Assembly (NCBI GenBank): GCA_029717555.1
Contig: JAMDHS010000010.1
Span: 248,001-312,000 of the forward strand
DNA length: 64,000 bases
Direction of reading: 5' to 3'
DNA from: Peribolospora baueri
Taxonomy: Eukaryota; Basidiomycota; Peribolosporomycetes; Peribolosporales; Peribolosporaceae
The first letter of the stretch is position 1, and every line of letters starts with the position of its first letter. This document shows, piece by piece, positions 12,502 to 24,300 of the stretch. The notes below the pieces were generated by a model. It did not search any database. It was not told the DNA's origin and worked only from the letters and a program-made list of their open reading frames with translations. The translations under genes and the position numbers were made by a program.

Positions 12502-12948
12502 GACTGCTTCCTTGCACACTATTGCGGACGATCGGAAGTTCCATCATACAATCCATCTCTGCTTGTCCGCAGTCGATCCCCCTCACGTGCTGGCGATCTA
12601 CCCACAGCTCGTGGCCGGACTCGCGGACCTACGGCCCGGCTATCGAACAGACCGCACGCACGCGCGACCGTTTTTACGGCTCTACAGATAGAGGGGGGGG
12701 TCCCCGCTCAGAAGGATCGCCTTCAGCTCGCACCCCCAAGGGGGACACTCACCTTCATCTTTCAACCGCCTGCCTTGTCGCTGACATTTGGCATTGGTAG
12801 CTCTAAAGCTCACCTTGCTATCTTGCCGATTTTCTCAAGCGGGGCTCGTTCCGCCCCTCCCTCGCTGTGACAAGAAGCACTCCCCGCTCTCTACGCTCAT
12901 TCTATCACGCTCTCAACGGAAGGACGGACCAAGGAAACGCCTACCACT
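12502..12948. promoter_or_regulatory. Shared upstream region of SWD1 and acyl-CoA oxidase
   Basis: Head-to-head interval of 447 bases between two start codons. A C/T-rich stretch (about 12770-12935) precedes the acyl-CoA oxidase ATG. No specific operator can be named. Confidence 0.5.
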
Positions 12949-15596
12949 ATGACCTCGAAGAACATGTCTGACGTGGCCGCTCAAGCGCCGCGTGACCTCG
13001 CGGCCGCTCGCGCGGCAGTCACCTTCTCGCCAGAGACCGTGCGCCTCGGCCTCCTCTATCCGGAACCATCTTCTCATCCCCTCTCCTTCGCCTCAAAGCA
13101 ACGCCTGCTCGATCTGCTCCTATCCGACCCCGTCCTGTCCAACATCAAACGCTCCCGCTTCTCTTTCTCTCGTCCTCAGCGTCTGGAACGCGGTCTCATC
13201 GCCCTGAGGGCGATGGTTGAGCTGGGCGAGCGAGAGCGCTTGTCGCATGAGGAACAACTCCGTCTCGGTCAGTTCCTTGAGGAAAGCCCCATATCCTTGC
13301 ACGACATCGCTTTTGTTCCCGTTATCCGCGGTCAAGGGAGCGAGAAACAGAAGGAAGAATGGCTCGGCAAGGCGTTGAGGAAGGAGATCCTGGGCTGCTA
13401 CCTCCAGACCGAGCTCGGGCATGGTACCTCGGTTCGACACCTCGAGACGACGGCCACGTACGATCCCTCCAAGGACGCTTTCATCATCAACTCCCCCACC
13501 CTCACTAGCGCGAAATGGTGGATTGGCGCTGCTGGCGTCATTGCCACTCACGGCGTTGTACAGGCTCAGCTCCATCTCCCCGTCGCACGCGGCGCACCGG
13601 GAGAGACAAAGAACTGCGGTCCCCACCTGTTTATAGTCCCTCTCAGGGACCCGGAAACTTCGACGCCTCTTCCGGGCATTATCATTGGCGACATCGGCCC
13701 CAAGGCGTACGGTATGGGTCAATCGCTCGATAACGGTTTTGCGAGGTTCGATCACGTGGTCCTGGATAGGAGCATGATGCTCAGCGGTTTCTCGAAGGTC
13801 CTGCCTGTGTGGAGTGGAGGAGAGGAAGGCAAGGGGACCATTGTCGGGGCTGAGTATCAGAAGGGAATTCATGAAAAGCGTAGGTGTCTTCATGTCATTC
13901 GGTTGGCCTTCGTGCCAGCGGCCAATTCAGTGAACCCTGTGCTATGTTATCGTTTGTCTCATGCCGATCGTATGACCTCTATTCAGTGGCCTACGGTGGC
14001 ATGATCTTCATTCGCGCCAACCTCGTCGAATCCGTTGGTTTGGACCTTGCTCGCGGGGCGACGATCGCCGTTCGCTACTGCACCGTCCGGCGCCAGTCGG
14101 CGCCCTCCTCTCAGTCCACAGAAGGGCAAGTCATCCGCTACCCGTCGGTGTACATGCGCATCCTGCCTTCCCTCGCCCATGCTTATGCGACCATCATACT
14201 GGGCAAGGGCATCCTCGACAATTACCGGGCACTCACCCAGGTGCTCGACCGTGTAGTCAAAGGCGAGGGAGAGGTGGATGTGGCTCGGATCGGACGGGAT
14301 TTAGCGGACATGCACGCTCTGAGCGCGGGTTTCAAAGCGTGAGTGAGCTCGAGTCCGCATCGCCTTCCCTCCCTTACCGGCAATTACACAGATGGATGGC
14401 CTTGTGATCTGACAGTGCAAAGATTTATTCTGCTTCTTGTAAAACAGTTACTCCGCCGAGCTCACGACCGCAGGACTTGAACGATGCCGCCGAGCCCTGG
14501 GCGGACATGGAATGTCCGCCTACGCGGGCATCGGCTACCTCGTTGCGCACCAAATGCCCGGGGTAACATACGAAGGCGACAACTACGTCCTCTTTCTTCA
14601 GGTTGCTCGTTCCGCGCTCAAGTCGTTCTCCCTGTGCACTGCGGCTCCTCGTGAGACGACGCTCACCAGCAGCAGCCTTTGGTTACGCTTCATGTCTAGC
14701 TCCCCTCCCATCTCGCAGACGACAGCGATGCAAGCGGAAGATTGGTTCGTCCAAGCGGAGAACGATGGCAACCCTTCCCTTCCCGTTGTGTTACTCTCCC
14801 ACCGCGCCTGTCGCATGGTCTCGGCATTAGCTACGTCTCTCCTTCCCATAGAACGGGGCGGTGAGGGCAAGACGTGGGAACAGGTGTCGTGGGAGGCTTG
14901 TAATGTTGGCAGGGCCGTCACAGAGGCTACTGCGGCGGAGCAGATCGAGAGGCATTTGAGAGGGGTGAAGGCGAAGGGAACGTTGAATGTTCAAGAAGAA
15001 AAGGTCGTTGGTCGGCTGATTCGCTTCGTGAGTAACTTGCCGTCCGGCATATTCTCGATCACCGCTCAGACCGGGAAGGTGTAGACGCCGCTGATGCCTT
15101 CCTGTTCCCTTCTTTCACTGGGCAGTATCTTCTCGACCTCCTCCTGGGTGATGCCCTCCCAAGCCTTCTCACCTTCTCCCTCCTCCCTCAACTCCCCTCT
15201 CCCTCATCCGGCTCCGCACCCACTCCATCGCCCGCCTCGCACCCTCTCTTGTCGCTCCGCGCCGCACACGCGCTCCTTGCCAAGCGCCTACTCCCTGAAG
15301 CCGTAGGTCTCGTGGACGCCTTTGGCTTTTCCGACTTCGAGCTCGATTCAGCCGTCGGTGCCAATGACGGGGACGCGTACAAGCGTCTTTGGAACCGTGC
15401 GGTCGGGGAGGAACCGATCAACGCTGGCCTAGATGGACTGCGGGGAGAAGGGGCGGCAGCGTGGTGGAGTGAGGACCAGAAGAGGGAGGGCGCGGCTTGG
15501 AGGAAGAGGGTCTGGATGCAGAGTATAAAGCCGATTTTGGAGACTGGCAAGAGGATCGGAGAGCGGGAAAAGAGAGAGGGCAAGCCGAAGCTGTAG
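12949..15596 (+). CDS. POX1: Peroxisomal acyl-CoA oxidase
   Basis: Acyl-CoA oxidase is the FAD-dependent first enzyme of peroxisomal beta-oxidation, turning acyl-CoA into trans-2-enoyl-CoA with H2O2 release. Four exons (12949-13879, 13987-14338, 14448-15027, 15126-15596) give 777 residues. Motifs in order: GCYLQTELGHGTSVRHLETT (FAD/substrate region near 150), the strand with KWWIGAAG, HLFIVPLRD, the fragment KAYGMGQSLDNGFARFDHV, and the catalytic-domain segment ERCRRALGGHGMSAYAGI near 440-460 with YEGDNYVL. These match the two-domain acyl-CoA oxidase fold. The C-terminus is PKL, a weak variant of a PTS1 signal, consistent with peroxisomal import. Two ATGs lie close together (residues 1 and 6); the first is taken. 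The third intron is inferred, since reading through stops at 15084 without the C-terminal domain. Confidence 0.92.
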
Positions 15597-16047
15597 AGAC
15601 TGCGATGTATTCCTTCTGAATCACTTACGCGTCGCGTTGGTCACTCGCATCGGAGGAACTTTAGTCTGGACACTTGAAATAGAATCGAGATCTACCCTGG
15701 ACGACCATCGTAGAATAGCAGTGGCTTTCGGCGGGTTTCCAGGCTTGGGAGACGGGCAGGAAGGACTAAATCTCCACCAGGGACGCAAGCTCCGCAAACC
15801 GAGTAAACGAGAACCGCTCATCGACAACAGATTTGGAGACATGCTCTATGGTTTCCTCCGAGTAATAGTAGTACAAGCAAGGAGGGGAGGAACAAATAAC
15901 GCAGAAGAAGGCTGCCGAAAGCAGGGCAGGCGCCGCTAACATGGCAAGTTGACCTTCAATAAGTGGCCTCTTTCTGGCCGTCTGCGACGACTCGCTCCCC
16001 ACTCCCTTCATTAGCCTCCCATCCATCACAAATGCCTCTTCCCACCC
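15597..16047. other. Convergent intergenic region
   Basis: Spans the 3' ends of acyl-CoA oxidase (+) and uL11m (-). Short open frames only, with no motif; presumably the two 3'UTRs. Confidence 0.6.
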
Positions 16048-16789
16048 CTACGGCACCACGTTGACGCCCATACTCTTGGCGCTCCCGATTACAGTCTTGA
16101 CCATTTTCTCCATGCCGATGTGCTTCAGGTGCTCGTCCGTCTGCTTGATTTTGGCGATCTCCCACACGTGCTTGAGGGAGACAGTGCCCACGACTTGGTG
16201 CCCTGGAGTTACTGCACCGAGCTCGATCCCTGCGGCTCGTTTGAGAAGGTGGGAAGTCGGTGGGGCTGGCGAAAGGAGGGGTGAGGAGAGAGTGGAGGGA
16301 GAACGGGAAGGAAATCATCAGTACGTCTGCGAAAGTAGACGACACACAATACAAGCGACAAAAACAGAATGGCAAGCAGTTAGAAAATTAATGAGGGTTA
16401 CGCTCATACTCACTTTTAAAGGTGAAAGTAAACGTCCGGTCCGGCTGAATGGTGATCAGCGTCGGCGTCGGAATGCCCGGCTCAAGGTGGGACGTGCGTT
16501 CGTTGAACTGCTTCGCAAATTCTGACGAAGGTCGATCATGGGAATAAGCAAAAAATCAGCAACCTTGGCAAGAGAGCTCATAGACAGGCCCAGACCCGCT
16601 GATTGCCCCTTTTTGCGGAGTAGATCGTCCATCTAAGCCCGCCTGTCATGCGCTTTGCCGAGACTCACCCATAGCCTTAACCCCTCTCGCACCGAGTGCC
16701 GGACCAACAGGCGGTTGAGGCGTCGCCTTACCAGCAGGGACCAAGATACGCACCACTTGCGCAGCCCCTGTCGCCGCCTTTGATGCCAT
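16048..16789 (-). CDS. MRPL19: Mitochondrial large-subunit ribosomal protein uL11m
   Basis: uL11m sits at the GTPase-associated centre of the mitochondrial ribosome. Three exons (16789-16669, 16521-16414, 16265-16048) encode 148 residues. The N-terminal domain has [20 protein letters not shown] and the FAKQFNERT segment. The C-terminal RNA-binding domain has [28 protein letters not shown] and [18 protein letters not shown] at the end, as in all L11 proteins. The length is that of bacterial L11, with no separate presequence; yeast MRPL19 is similar. It is head-to-head with the AP-3 mu gene, 225 bases between starts. Confidence 0.93.
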
Positions 16790-17014
16790 TTTTTACCTGG
16801 TTGTGTGCTTCGTGAACGTCGAAGATGGGGTCAGTTGAAGATAAGGGTGTCACTGGATTCTGGGAAGTACGTTGACTGCGGCGCGTGGCTGCGGTCTGGC
16901 AGCGATCGGCGGAACCTCCATTCACTGGCACCCGCTACAATAGCAACCAGTCCAACACGTCGTCAGGTGCGATAGCTTCGTGGGTGAAGAGGCTGGCTGC
17001 AGCAGTTTGACGAT

Positions 17015-19534
17015 ATGGGCAAGATTGACGGTCTCGTCATCCTTGAGAGCTCTGGGTGAGCAACGTCTCTTGTTCATGTTGAGGTTCGATAGAAGGGAGG
17101 CATGACTGTAATGGAGCTGCTCGCCTATCCATTTGAAGTACTCGTGTTGGGGGCCCGATCCATTGCCTACCCGACTGATTGCATCGCCCTCCCTTTCTTT
17201 CTCACTTCGCATGTCTCAAAGCCGCCCAATCATCCAATCTCACTTCACTCACCCGCACCCCTCCTATCCACAAATCCACGTAGATGCCCTCAATGACGCG
17301 ATAGCACGAGCCGTTGGCGCTTTCGCCTCTGACAATATCGCCGCCGCCACGGACACTGCTCCAGTTACCACGTCCATTACTCTTCCTCCCGCTCACTCAC
17401 TGGCAGCTACGGCTGGCAGCAGCGGTGTTGCTGCTCTCGCTGCCGTCAAGGGCAAAGTCGCTTCCGGGGCAGGATTAGACATTCCGCCAGTGATTTGGGT
17501 GAACGGCCCTGAGGAAGGCGCTGCTCTGTGCCATGTTGAGGAGGGAGGGTTGAGGTTCTTGGCTCCGGTGGGGAAAGACGGTGAGCGGCGAATTGAGTAG
17601 CTTATATTCGGACTCAGTTACGTGCTCATGACTTGTTGTGCATGCGACCAATTCGCTCTTCACAGTCGACCCTTTGCTCCCGCTCTCCTTCTTGCACGCT
17701 TTCATTGCGGTCTTGCGGCACTATTTCGGCGAAGTGAGCGAGGCGGCTGTGAGAGGCAACTTTGACGTGGTATATCAAGTGAGCTCTGTTTTCTTATTTT
17801 CGCTCAGGAAAGCGTATACTGATTTAGCTGACCTCTGTCACGCCATTGACGTCGCATTTTGCGCATAGCTTCTAGAGGAGATGCTCGATGATGGGCAGCC
17901 GATGACCACAGAGGCGAATGCATTGCGGGACGTCGTCATTCCGCCTTCTTTCTTCACCAAAGCCTTGAACGCAGCCGGAGTAGGAGGGTGAGTCGCAGAA
18001 TACGTTTCAAACTCTCTTTATTCTCGTGTTCTTTATGCTCCAGCGGACCACGTCGTCAAATGATGTGACATATTGGTAGAAAGGCCAGATATGCCGTTTG
18101 GCCAGTGACCTGGGCTCTATTCTATCGCTGATCGCATGCGCGTTCATGCCACAAGATGGCGGACATCTTACCGAAAAGGTATACTTACAATCCGTCTGCT
18201 TGCTTCGCGTTGTGGTCCATTTCCAGATTGGCCACCTTGACAGCACCACCTCTTATCTCTCCGATACCGTGGCGAAAGCCGGGTCTGAGATATGCCAATA
18301 ACGAGATATATTTTGACATTGAAGAGTCGATTGAAGGTATTATTGGAAGGTGAAAGCTTCATTCTCTTGTCCGTCGTCTTTAATTTTAATTTGCCAGCTG
18401 GCGCACGCGTCCCGTCTCATGTTGAACACTTTCTCGTACGCGGTTTTATCGATTTAGAAACGGCGCGCCGGTGGCGCTAGACGTCTGGGGGACCATTCGG
18501 TGCAACTGCCGACTATCCGGTAGGTGGCTGACTGTGCAAGATATGTGCCACTGCACTGACCGCTAATGCCTTAAATGCTTCTCGTCCGAACTTGCTGATA
18601 TTTAGGTACACCCGATCTTTCGCTTCACTTCGCGAATCCGGGCTTGATGGAAGACGTTTCCTTCCACCCATGCGTGCGACACAAGAAATGGACACAATCC
18701 AAGACGCTCTCCTTCGTGCCGCCAGATGGACATTTTGACCTCGCCACCTTTCGAGTCGGAGGACCTCAGACTGTCGGGTCCGGGGCGATTGCAGCCGGAA
18801 AGCCTGGCGCATTGGGTGGTTGGGACAAGAGCATGCCTGTGACGCTGCGAACCAAAGTGGAACTCGGTTCGCGAGGAGGTGAGTTGTATGCCCGCCTTCC
18901 ATTTGTGCAAAGGGAGCGACGGCTCGACTTGGTATGCTTATGCTCGCCCGCTGTTCTGGAAACTGTCGCAGGTTCCTTCTCTTTCTCCTTGCATCCCCGA
19001 CTCTCTTCCTCTTACGCGTTAGAGGGCGTTGTGGTCTCGTTCTACCTGGGCGAAAGTGCCGTCTCGGTTGACGCGACCCTCTCAGGTGGCCCGTTGGCGG
19101 GCGGGGCGGGAGGGGCAGCAGCACAGAGAGGGAACGGCAGCAGCTCGTTCATGTTCGAGCCAGCTACGCGGACGTTGAAGTGGGCGGTGCCGAAGCTCAG
19201 CAATGCCGATCAACTGCCATCGTTGAGCGGGACATTCACGACCAGGTGAGGACACGGCCGTTTTCTTGTATGTGACTCGGTTCGCCCACGTCGCTTTTCT
19301 GACAGAACGCGTCCGTCGGGCTCACGCGTCTTTCGTCGCGCACTTGGCCGTACTCTTTATCTATCTAGTCAAAAAACGCCGCGCCCTTCGCCTTCAGCCA
19401 CACTGTCCTTCCGGGTACCCCTAATGAGCCTGGCTGGCTTGAAGGTCGACGCACTCAAAGTGTCCAATGAGAGCTACAGCCCCTACAAAGGCGTCCGAAG
19501 CGCTGTGGTGGGGCAGGTGGAAGTGCGGATATGA
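17015..19534 (+). CDS. APM3: AP-3 adaptor complex mu subunit
   Basis: The mu subunit binds tyrosine-type sorting signals in the AP-3 coat that carries cargo from Golgi to vacuole. Nine exons (17015-17055, 17222-17580, 17666-17778, 17869-17987, 18227-18349, 18458-18519, 18606-18878, 18972-19245, 19369-19534) join in phase to 509 residues. The 41-nt first exon encodes MGKIDGLVILESSG, the conserved mu start. The longin part has RPIIQSHF, FIAVLRHYFGEVSEAA and QLLEEMLDDGQP. The MHD part has ISPIPWRKPGLRYANNE, VALDVWGTIRCNCRLSGTPD, the segment VSFHPCVRHKKW, LSFVPPDGHFDL and SNESYSPYKGVRS near the end. A 45-residue Ala/Gly-rich loop lies between beta strands of the longin-like domain. Confidence 0.94.
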
Positions 19535-20042
19535 GAAGTGCCGCGAGGAGTCCCACGCGTTCGGCAGGCGAGATCAGAGGCTGCTTCTCGTGTGTAGTTT
19601 CAAGGTCGCTTCCAGTTATCCTGTCTGTCTGTCTCTGCCGTTCAGCGCAGATATAGGATTGAACAATGTGCAGACGGCGCTTGGCGCATAGTCGAGGACG
19701 CCCTGATTGGTGTTTACGACTTCCGTCTTCTTGAGGGAAGACGGACGCTATCTATTTATCGCATGTACATATTCTATTGCACATGTGCTTGCCGTGCAGG
19801 CCGACCGATCGTGCGGTGTGTCCCGCGTCCCAGTCTGCGCCGCCCGGCCTTGGCGGAGGCTCCTCTCTGGACAGCATAGCCTGTGTCCCGTCGGAACGAG
19901 CTGCGTTCTCGTCCTCCACTGTCTTCTTTCCGTCACATCGCCTGCATGTCGACATGATTAGGTGCTTACATGGCGTCCCGGTGCGGGACAGTTGACGTTC
20001 CTGAGCTGTCCTGACCCTCCATTCCTGCCCCTGAAAAAGGCC
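19535..20042. other. Region downstream of AP-3 mu
   Basis: Presumed 3'UTR and intergenic sequence. No motif-bearing open frame was found on either strand. Confidence 0.5.
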
Positions 20043-20905
20043 ATGGCCGCCGCCGTCCATCGTCATCCCCCCCATCCACCTCCCTCCCCACCGCCACCAC
20101 CCCAAGCTCAATCCGAGAACCGACCTCGACCTGTACGTGCGCAAGCGCTCCACTCGTCGTCGTCGTCGTCGTCGGCTCCCGCTCCAGCCGAGCCAACTAA
20201 CGTGTTTTTAGACAAGCAGACGCCGGTCCGTTGGATGCTGTTCTTCATTAGCCTCCAACAGAGCGCCACCACGTCTCAATCGTCCTTGACGCATCTCTAA
20301 CTAGATGTTTTACATATGTCGCGTCCCCTACATACAGACACGGCCTCAAGCCCGGCGCTATCGCGGCAGCCACCCACGGTGTGAGCATGTGCACTTCGGT
20401 TTGACCCAGCGTCTTCCACGGCAAGCCCGGAGGATGGACGTCCGATGCTCTCACCCCACCGCGCACTCTCGATGTCGTATAAATAAGTGCCGACCACATG
20501 CCGACATCAGCCGTTTTTTGTGCTCTTTGGTCGCTCTCCTTTTTCCCCTTCTCCCTACAGGTTCAAGAAACCGTCCGTTTCCCCCGCAGGGCCGAGGTCG
20601 AGCCAGCTGCTCCGCCTCCGGGCAAGATGGTCAACTACAGTCCTGACCCAAGAACTTTCCCTCAACGCGCTTCCACCCCCTCTCGTTTCCCTTGCCTCTC
20701 TCGCGCCCTACACCCAGCCAACTCCAAGCCGTTTTTTTGTCCAAACGCCCCACATCACACTCTTAAACGTCTAAAGCAGACGCGATTCACCGCACTCGTC
20801 GTCTTCGCCGTCGCCGCCACCGTCGCGGCCGCTATCAAGTCTTGCTTCCTCGACAAGACGTCCACTAACACGAATACGATCACGAATACTCACGACAGCA
20901 GCTAG
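20043..20905 (+). CDS. Possible small spliced gene with one membrane segment
   Basis: Tentative. An ATG in a strong context (GGCCATGGCC) opens a Pro-rich 30-residue exon (20043-20132) ending at a GTACGTG donor. A good branch site and acceptor (CTAACGTGTTTTTAG) precede 20212, and another branch/acceptor pair (CTAACTAG) ends at 20304. A last exon starting at about 20572 (after CCCTACAG) can be read to 20905 and holds one hydrophobic helix, FTALVVFAVAATVAAAIKS, near its C-terminus, then a Thr/Asn tail. The middle exons cannot be joined with confidence. It has no recognised family and borders the mobile-element region, so it may be a damaged gene. Confidence 0.25.
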
Positions 20906-20941
20906 CTCCATCGCTCGTTGTGCCGGAGGCGTCGACCCCGG

Positions 20942-21096
20942 CCTCTTGTTCTTGCTCTTGCGCCATCTCCATCACTCGAACGTTGGCACCCCAGCCTCTT
21001 GTTCTTGCTTGCGCCATCTCCATCGCTCGGACGTTGGCACCTCGACCTGTTGTTCTTGCTTGCGCCACCTCCTTCGCCCGGAAGTCGGCACCTCGA
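20942..21096 (+). repeat. Tandem repeat, three copies of 51-53 bases
   Basis: Copies start near 20942, 20995 and 21046. Each begins CCTSTTGTTCTTGCT and ends near GGCACCYCRA, with a partial fourth start at 21097. The repeat abuts the gypsy fragment. Confidence 0.85.
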
Positions 21097-21099
21097 CCT

Positions 21100-21800
21100 C
21101 GTTCCCCGCCTTGGACATCGCTCCCGTCTCCACTGACGGCGTCAGCATGTCCGCCGACAAAGTCTCCGCGATCCTCTCGTGGCCGGAGCCCACCAACAAA
21201 ATCGAAATTCTCTCGTTCCTGGGCTTCGCTAACTTTTACCACGGCTTCATCGAGGGCTACTCCCGTATCATTTTGCCCCTCACCCGACTCCTCAAGAAGG
21301 ATGCCGCCTTCGACTTTGACGCCTCTTCTCGCGACGCGTTTCACGCTCTCAAGCACGCGTTCGCCTCAGTCCCGGTCCTGCAGTACTTCGATCCCTCGTT
21401 TGAAACCATTCTCGAAACCGACGCCTCCGACTGCGCCATCGCCGGCATTCTCAGCCAGCGCAACTCCGGCACTCGACGCCTGCACCCCATCGCCTACATG
21501 TCTCGAAAGCTCCAGCCCACCGAACTCAACTACTCGATCGGCGATAAGAAGCTTCTCGCCATTGTTGCAAGCGTCGACCTTTGGCGTCACTACCTCGACT
21601 CAATCCACGACACATTCACCGTTCTCACCGACCACAAAAACCTCACCTCCTTCACTACCGCTCGTGTCCTCGTCTACTTTCCCGCCGACACGCTCGATGG
21701 GCTGAACGACTTAGCCCTTACCACTTTCGTCTGCAGTACCGGTTCGGCTCCCTCAATGGCAAGGTGGACGCTCACACTCGCCGCCCTGATCTCCTAGAGG
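21100..21800 (+). mobile_element. Ty3/gypsy retroelement fragment (fossil)
   Basis: A fossil piece of a Ty3/gypsy pol gene. It shows the end of the reverse transcriptase (a FLGFANFYHGFIEGYS-type connection segment) and the start of RNase H (ETDASDCAIAGIL, YSIGDKKLLAIV, LTDHKNLTSF). The gag, protease, most of RT, integrase and both LTRs are not seen, so it is a broken remnant of one-sixth or less of an element. Age looks old but cannot be dated without copies to compare. Its sequence is not close to the minus-strand gypsy at 32-35 kb. Confidence 0.85.
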
Positions 21801-22715
21801 GGGGGAAGGCTGCCGACGCGCAAGAACAAGTCGTCCTCAAGCCCGTGGGCACTTCGCTTTCGAAAAGGCTGCGAGGAGATCACGGTACGAGGTCGGGATG
21901 ATGTCGAGGAGTTTGCTTCGGTACTCGATGGAGTCTTCCTGCAGGTCCGGAAGCTCAGAGATGCCAGTGACGAGGGGTTGTCGACAGGTCTTGCTGGCTG
22001 GGTCGAGGTCGTGTATAGCGCGGTAGGCCTTGAGACATTGTCGAGGTCTAGAATGCCGTGAGCGGACGCTTGTGGTAGAAGCCGGCGAAGGCGACGGCGC
22101 TGACGAGTTGAATGTCTGAGGCTGGTGGCACGGATGTCGAGGTCAAGGGCAAGGTCGAGGTCATGGTCGGGGTCGAGTTCAAGTTCAAGGTCGAGTTCGA
22201 GAGGATGGATTCCAAGGTTAGTGGCAGCGGAAGTATGTCGCTCGAGGTGTGAACCAATCAAGATCGAGAGAGAGAGGCGTAACGAGCGGTGTCGTTGCTC
22301 AAATGTTCGCCTAGTTCCTCTTAGCCGGGCGAAAATCCTTGGACGTAGGAGCGGCGTTTGCCACAGCGACTCAAGTTGTTCGCTTGGCTAGGGGACATTG
22401 TCGAACAACGTGTCCCGACTGGCCGCAGTAGATGCTCAAGTTGTTGTCCATCCAGTGTTTTCTTTGCTCTGCGGTCAAGGAAGGGTCCACGCATTATGCT
22501 CATCCATGCCAGGCGTGCGTTGGCCTGCGTGCCCGAATGCTGGAGCCACCTACTTAACAGATATTATAGACTTGGGACATTCTTTTGTATGTGTATAGAT
22601 CCAGATGTATGTTTGTGTAATCTATACTGTACAGTAACCTGCACTCGCATCCCATCCGGTCTCAGCTCAAGCACAGCAGTCACACGTCCAGTATACGAAG
22701 TAACTGGTACTCATG
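21801..22715. other. Non-coding region with GGTCGA-type repeats
   Basis: No gene recognised. Around 22136-22205 the plus strand is a degenerate six-base repeat (GGTCGAGTTCAA-like). The rest has short open frames without motif and may be old element debris. Confidence 0.45.
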
Positions 22716-22925
22716 TGTAGCGGCGCAGGGGTGCATCCCCCACGCGCAGGGATCACGTGACTACGGATCTCAGCGTCACGTGATTGTACTGAGTCACGTG
22801 CCACTAGTCACTTGTAGCCTTGCCGCCAGCGCCCAGGTTTCTCGGTTTCTCCCTCGGAATACGCTGAGCCTCTTAAGTCGTTACATCATGATCCAAGCTC
22901 CTCATCCTTCGTTTCTACCGTAGCA
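22716..22925. mobile_element. Candidate solo LTR (fossil) with three CACGTG boxes
   Basis: A 210-base segment that starts TGTAGCGG and ends CCGTAGCA, so it has TG...CA ends that are partly inverted copies of each other. Three CACGTG palindromes lie within 22752-22802. The copia element at 27-32 kb also carries GTCACGTGA near both ends. No target-site duplication is visible, so the call is tentative; family LTR/copia-like is an inference. Confidence 0.35.
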
Positions 22926-24300
22926 AGCTTCAGAATCGGTTCACAATCATGATGATGAGGCGCCGAATTCCGTTGCAGAAATTTAAAAAAATATTTTCAA
23001 CGAGTCCATTTTACAGAAGCGCCTGTAGGGCAAGGAACGAGGGGAAAATCATAGTGTGCTCCAACCGCAATGAGCCTTGGCAAGTTCAAAAATTCCCCTG
23101 CGACACATCTTGTGTAAAGGGATAATTTGGGCTCCACTTGAAAGAGCCTAGGCCACCTTCGTGAACACGATTGCAGTTATTTTTGTGCTCACTCTGGACA
23201 AAATATCTGCAACCCTAACCCCTACTTCCCAGGGGTTCGGCAAAATAATTCGTTGGCAGCTGGACCTTTTTCATCAGTATCATCTTAAAAATTATGCCTC
23301 ACAACTAGACGAAAAACTTTCTTTGTTTTGCATGTTCCTGAAAATCCCACCAATCTGTCCTGCTGAGGTCTACGGTCATCACAATGAAGATAGTCTTTGC
23401 TGGCATCCAGCATCTGAAAGAACAGAAATAAAGCCTGCGTGCAGAAGAAGACCTCTGGAGAGACTCACCCCTTCTAGACAGACTGAAAAAAAAATATTTC
23501 TCAGATAGGGTCGTTGGGACAGAAAAAAAATAAACAAAGTTGGCTATGTGACTGTCACTTCTGCAGTAACGGCCTGCATTGCAAAAATCTTCTTGGGCAA
23601 TGAAAATAATTTTGGGGCCTACCAGAAGATCGTAAATTTTATGCACATGAACTTCTTTCTCAAAAGTCTGCTAGCAGACAGTCGAACCCTGGACTCTTGT
23701 GGATGGCCGATACTTCTCACTCAGTTCGCGCGCACAGAGGTCACACAATATTCCCTAGCCAGTCAGGTTGCAACTGTGAGGGCAAGCGATGCAACGAGGC
23801 ACCTTCCCATAAATCGATACGCTCAGTGCCTACTTAATGGGTCTCCATACTGCCTCCCCCTTTCCCCGGGCACAGCATTCGTACAAAATATCTGACAGGC
23901 TGTTCATACCTTAGATGAATAGGACGTGCATGCATAAAACTACAACGTTTGTGCGAATGTCGTCCAAAGGGTGCGAGAGAGGGCCGTGAAGGAGAGGGGA
24001 GCTGAGAGGGACGAGGGGTTGACGTTGATGGGCAACCTGGGCATCTTGGAGGACGGGCAGAAGGGATTGGGGGTTCCGGAAGAGGAGTGAGGATGAAGAC
24101 GAGCGCACGATGAGCACGCACTCCTTCCTTGACGGTCCATCCCATCCTCCTCCTTCTTTCCTCCTCTTCTTCTACCCTCGCACCTCCACCGACCAGCAGA
24201 CGGTGAAGCGCTCGTCCATTGTTCGCTCGTCGCTCGTCGCTCACCTTGTCTACGTACTACTGTCCGTGCACACGCGCGCCTCTCCTGTCCAACAGCTGTG
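22926..24300. other. Lower-GC accessory segment without a gene
   Basis: From about 22,930 to 23,900 the sequence is visibly richer in A and T than the flanks, with A/T runs such as those near 22,980-23,000 and 23,485-23,535. Open frames of up to 115 codons occur on both strands but match nothing I know. The 23,900-24,300 part returns to local composition. It is probably mobile-element debris. Confidence 0.4.
23683..23745 (-). repeat. tRNA-like repeat module, copy 1 (degenerate)
   Basis: On the minus strand a B-box-like AGGGTTCGACT is preceded by an A-box-like GAGTGAGAAG and followed by TCTGCTAGCAGA. The order and the trailing TCTGNTNGCAGA resemble two plus-strand modules at 24.4-24.6 kb. No acceptor-stem pairing, so it is not a working tRNA gene. 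Confidence 0.3.

Noticed and set aside
15028-15084. Acyl-CoA oxidase ending at 15084
   Set aside because: Reading through the GTGAGT donor reaches a stop before the C-terminal helical domain, while splicing to 15126 adds an in-phase domain of the right length.
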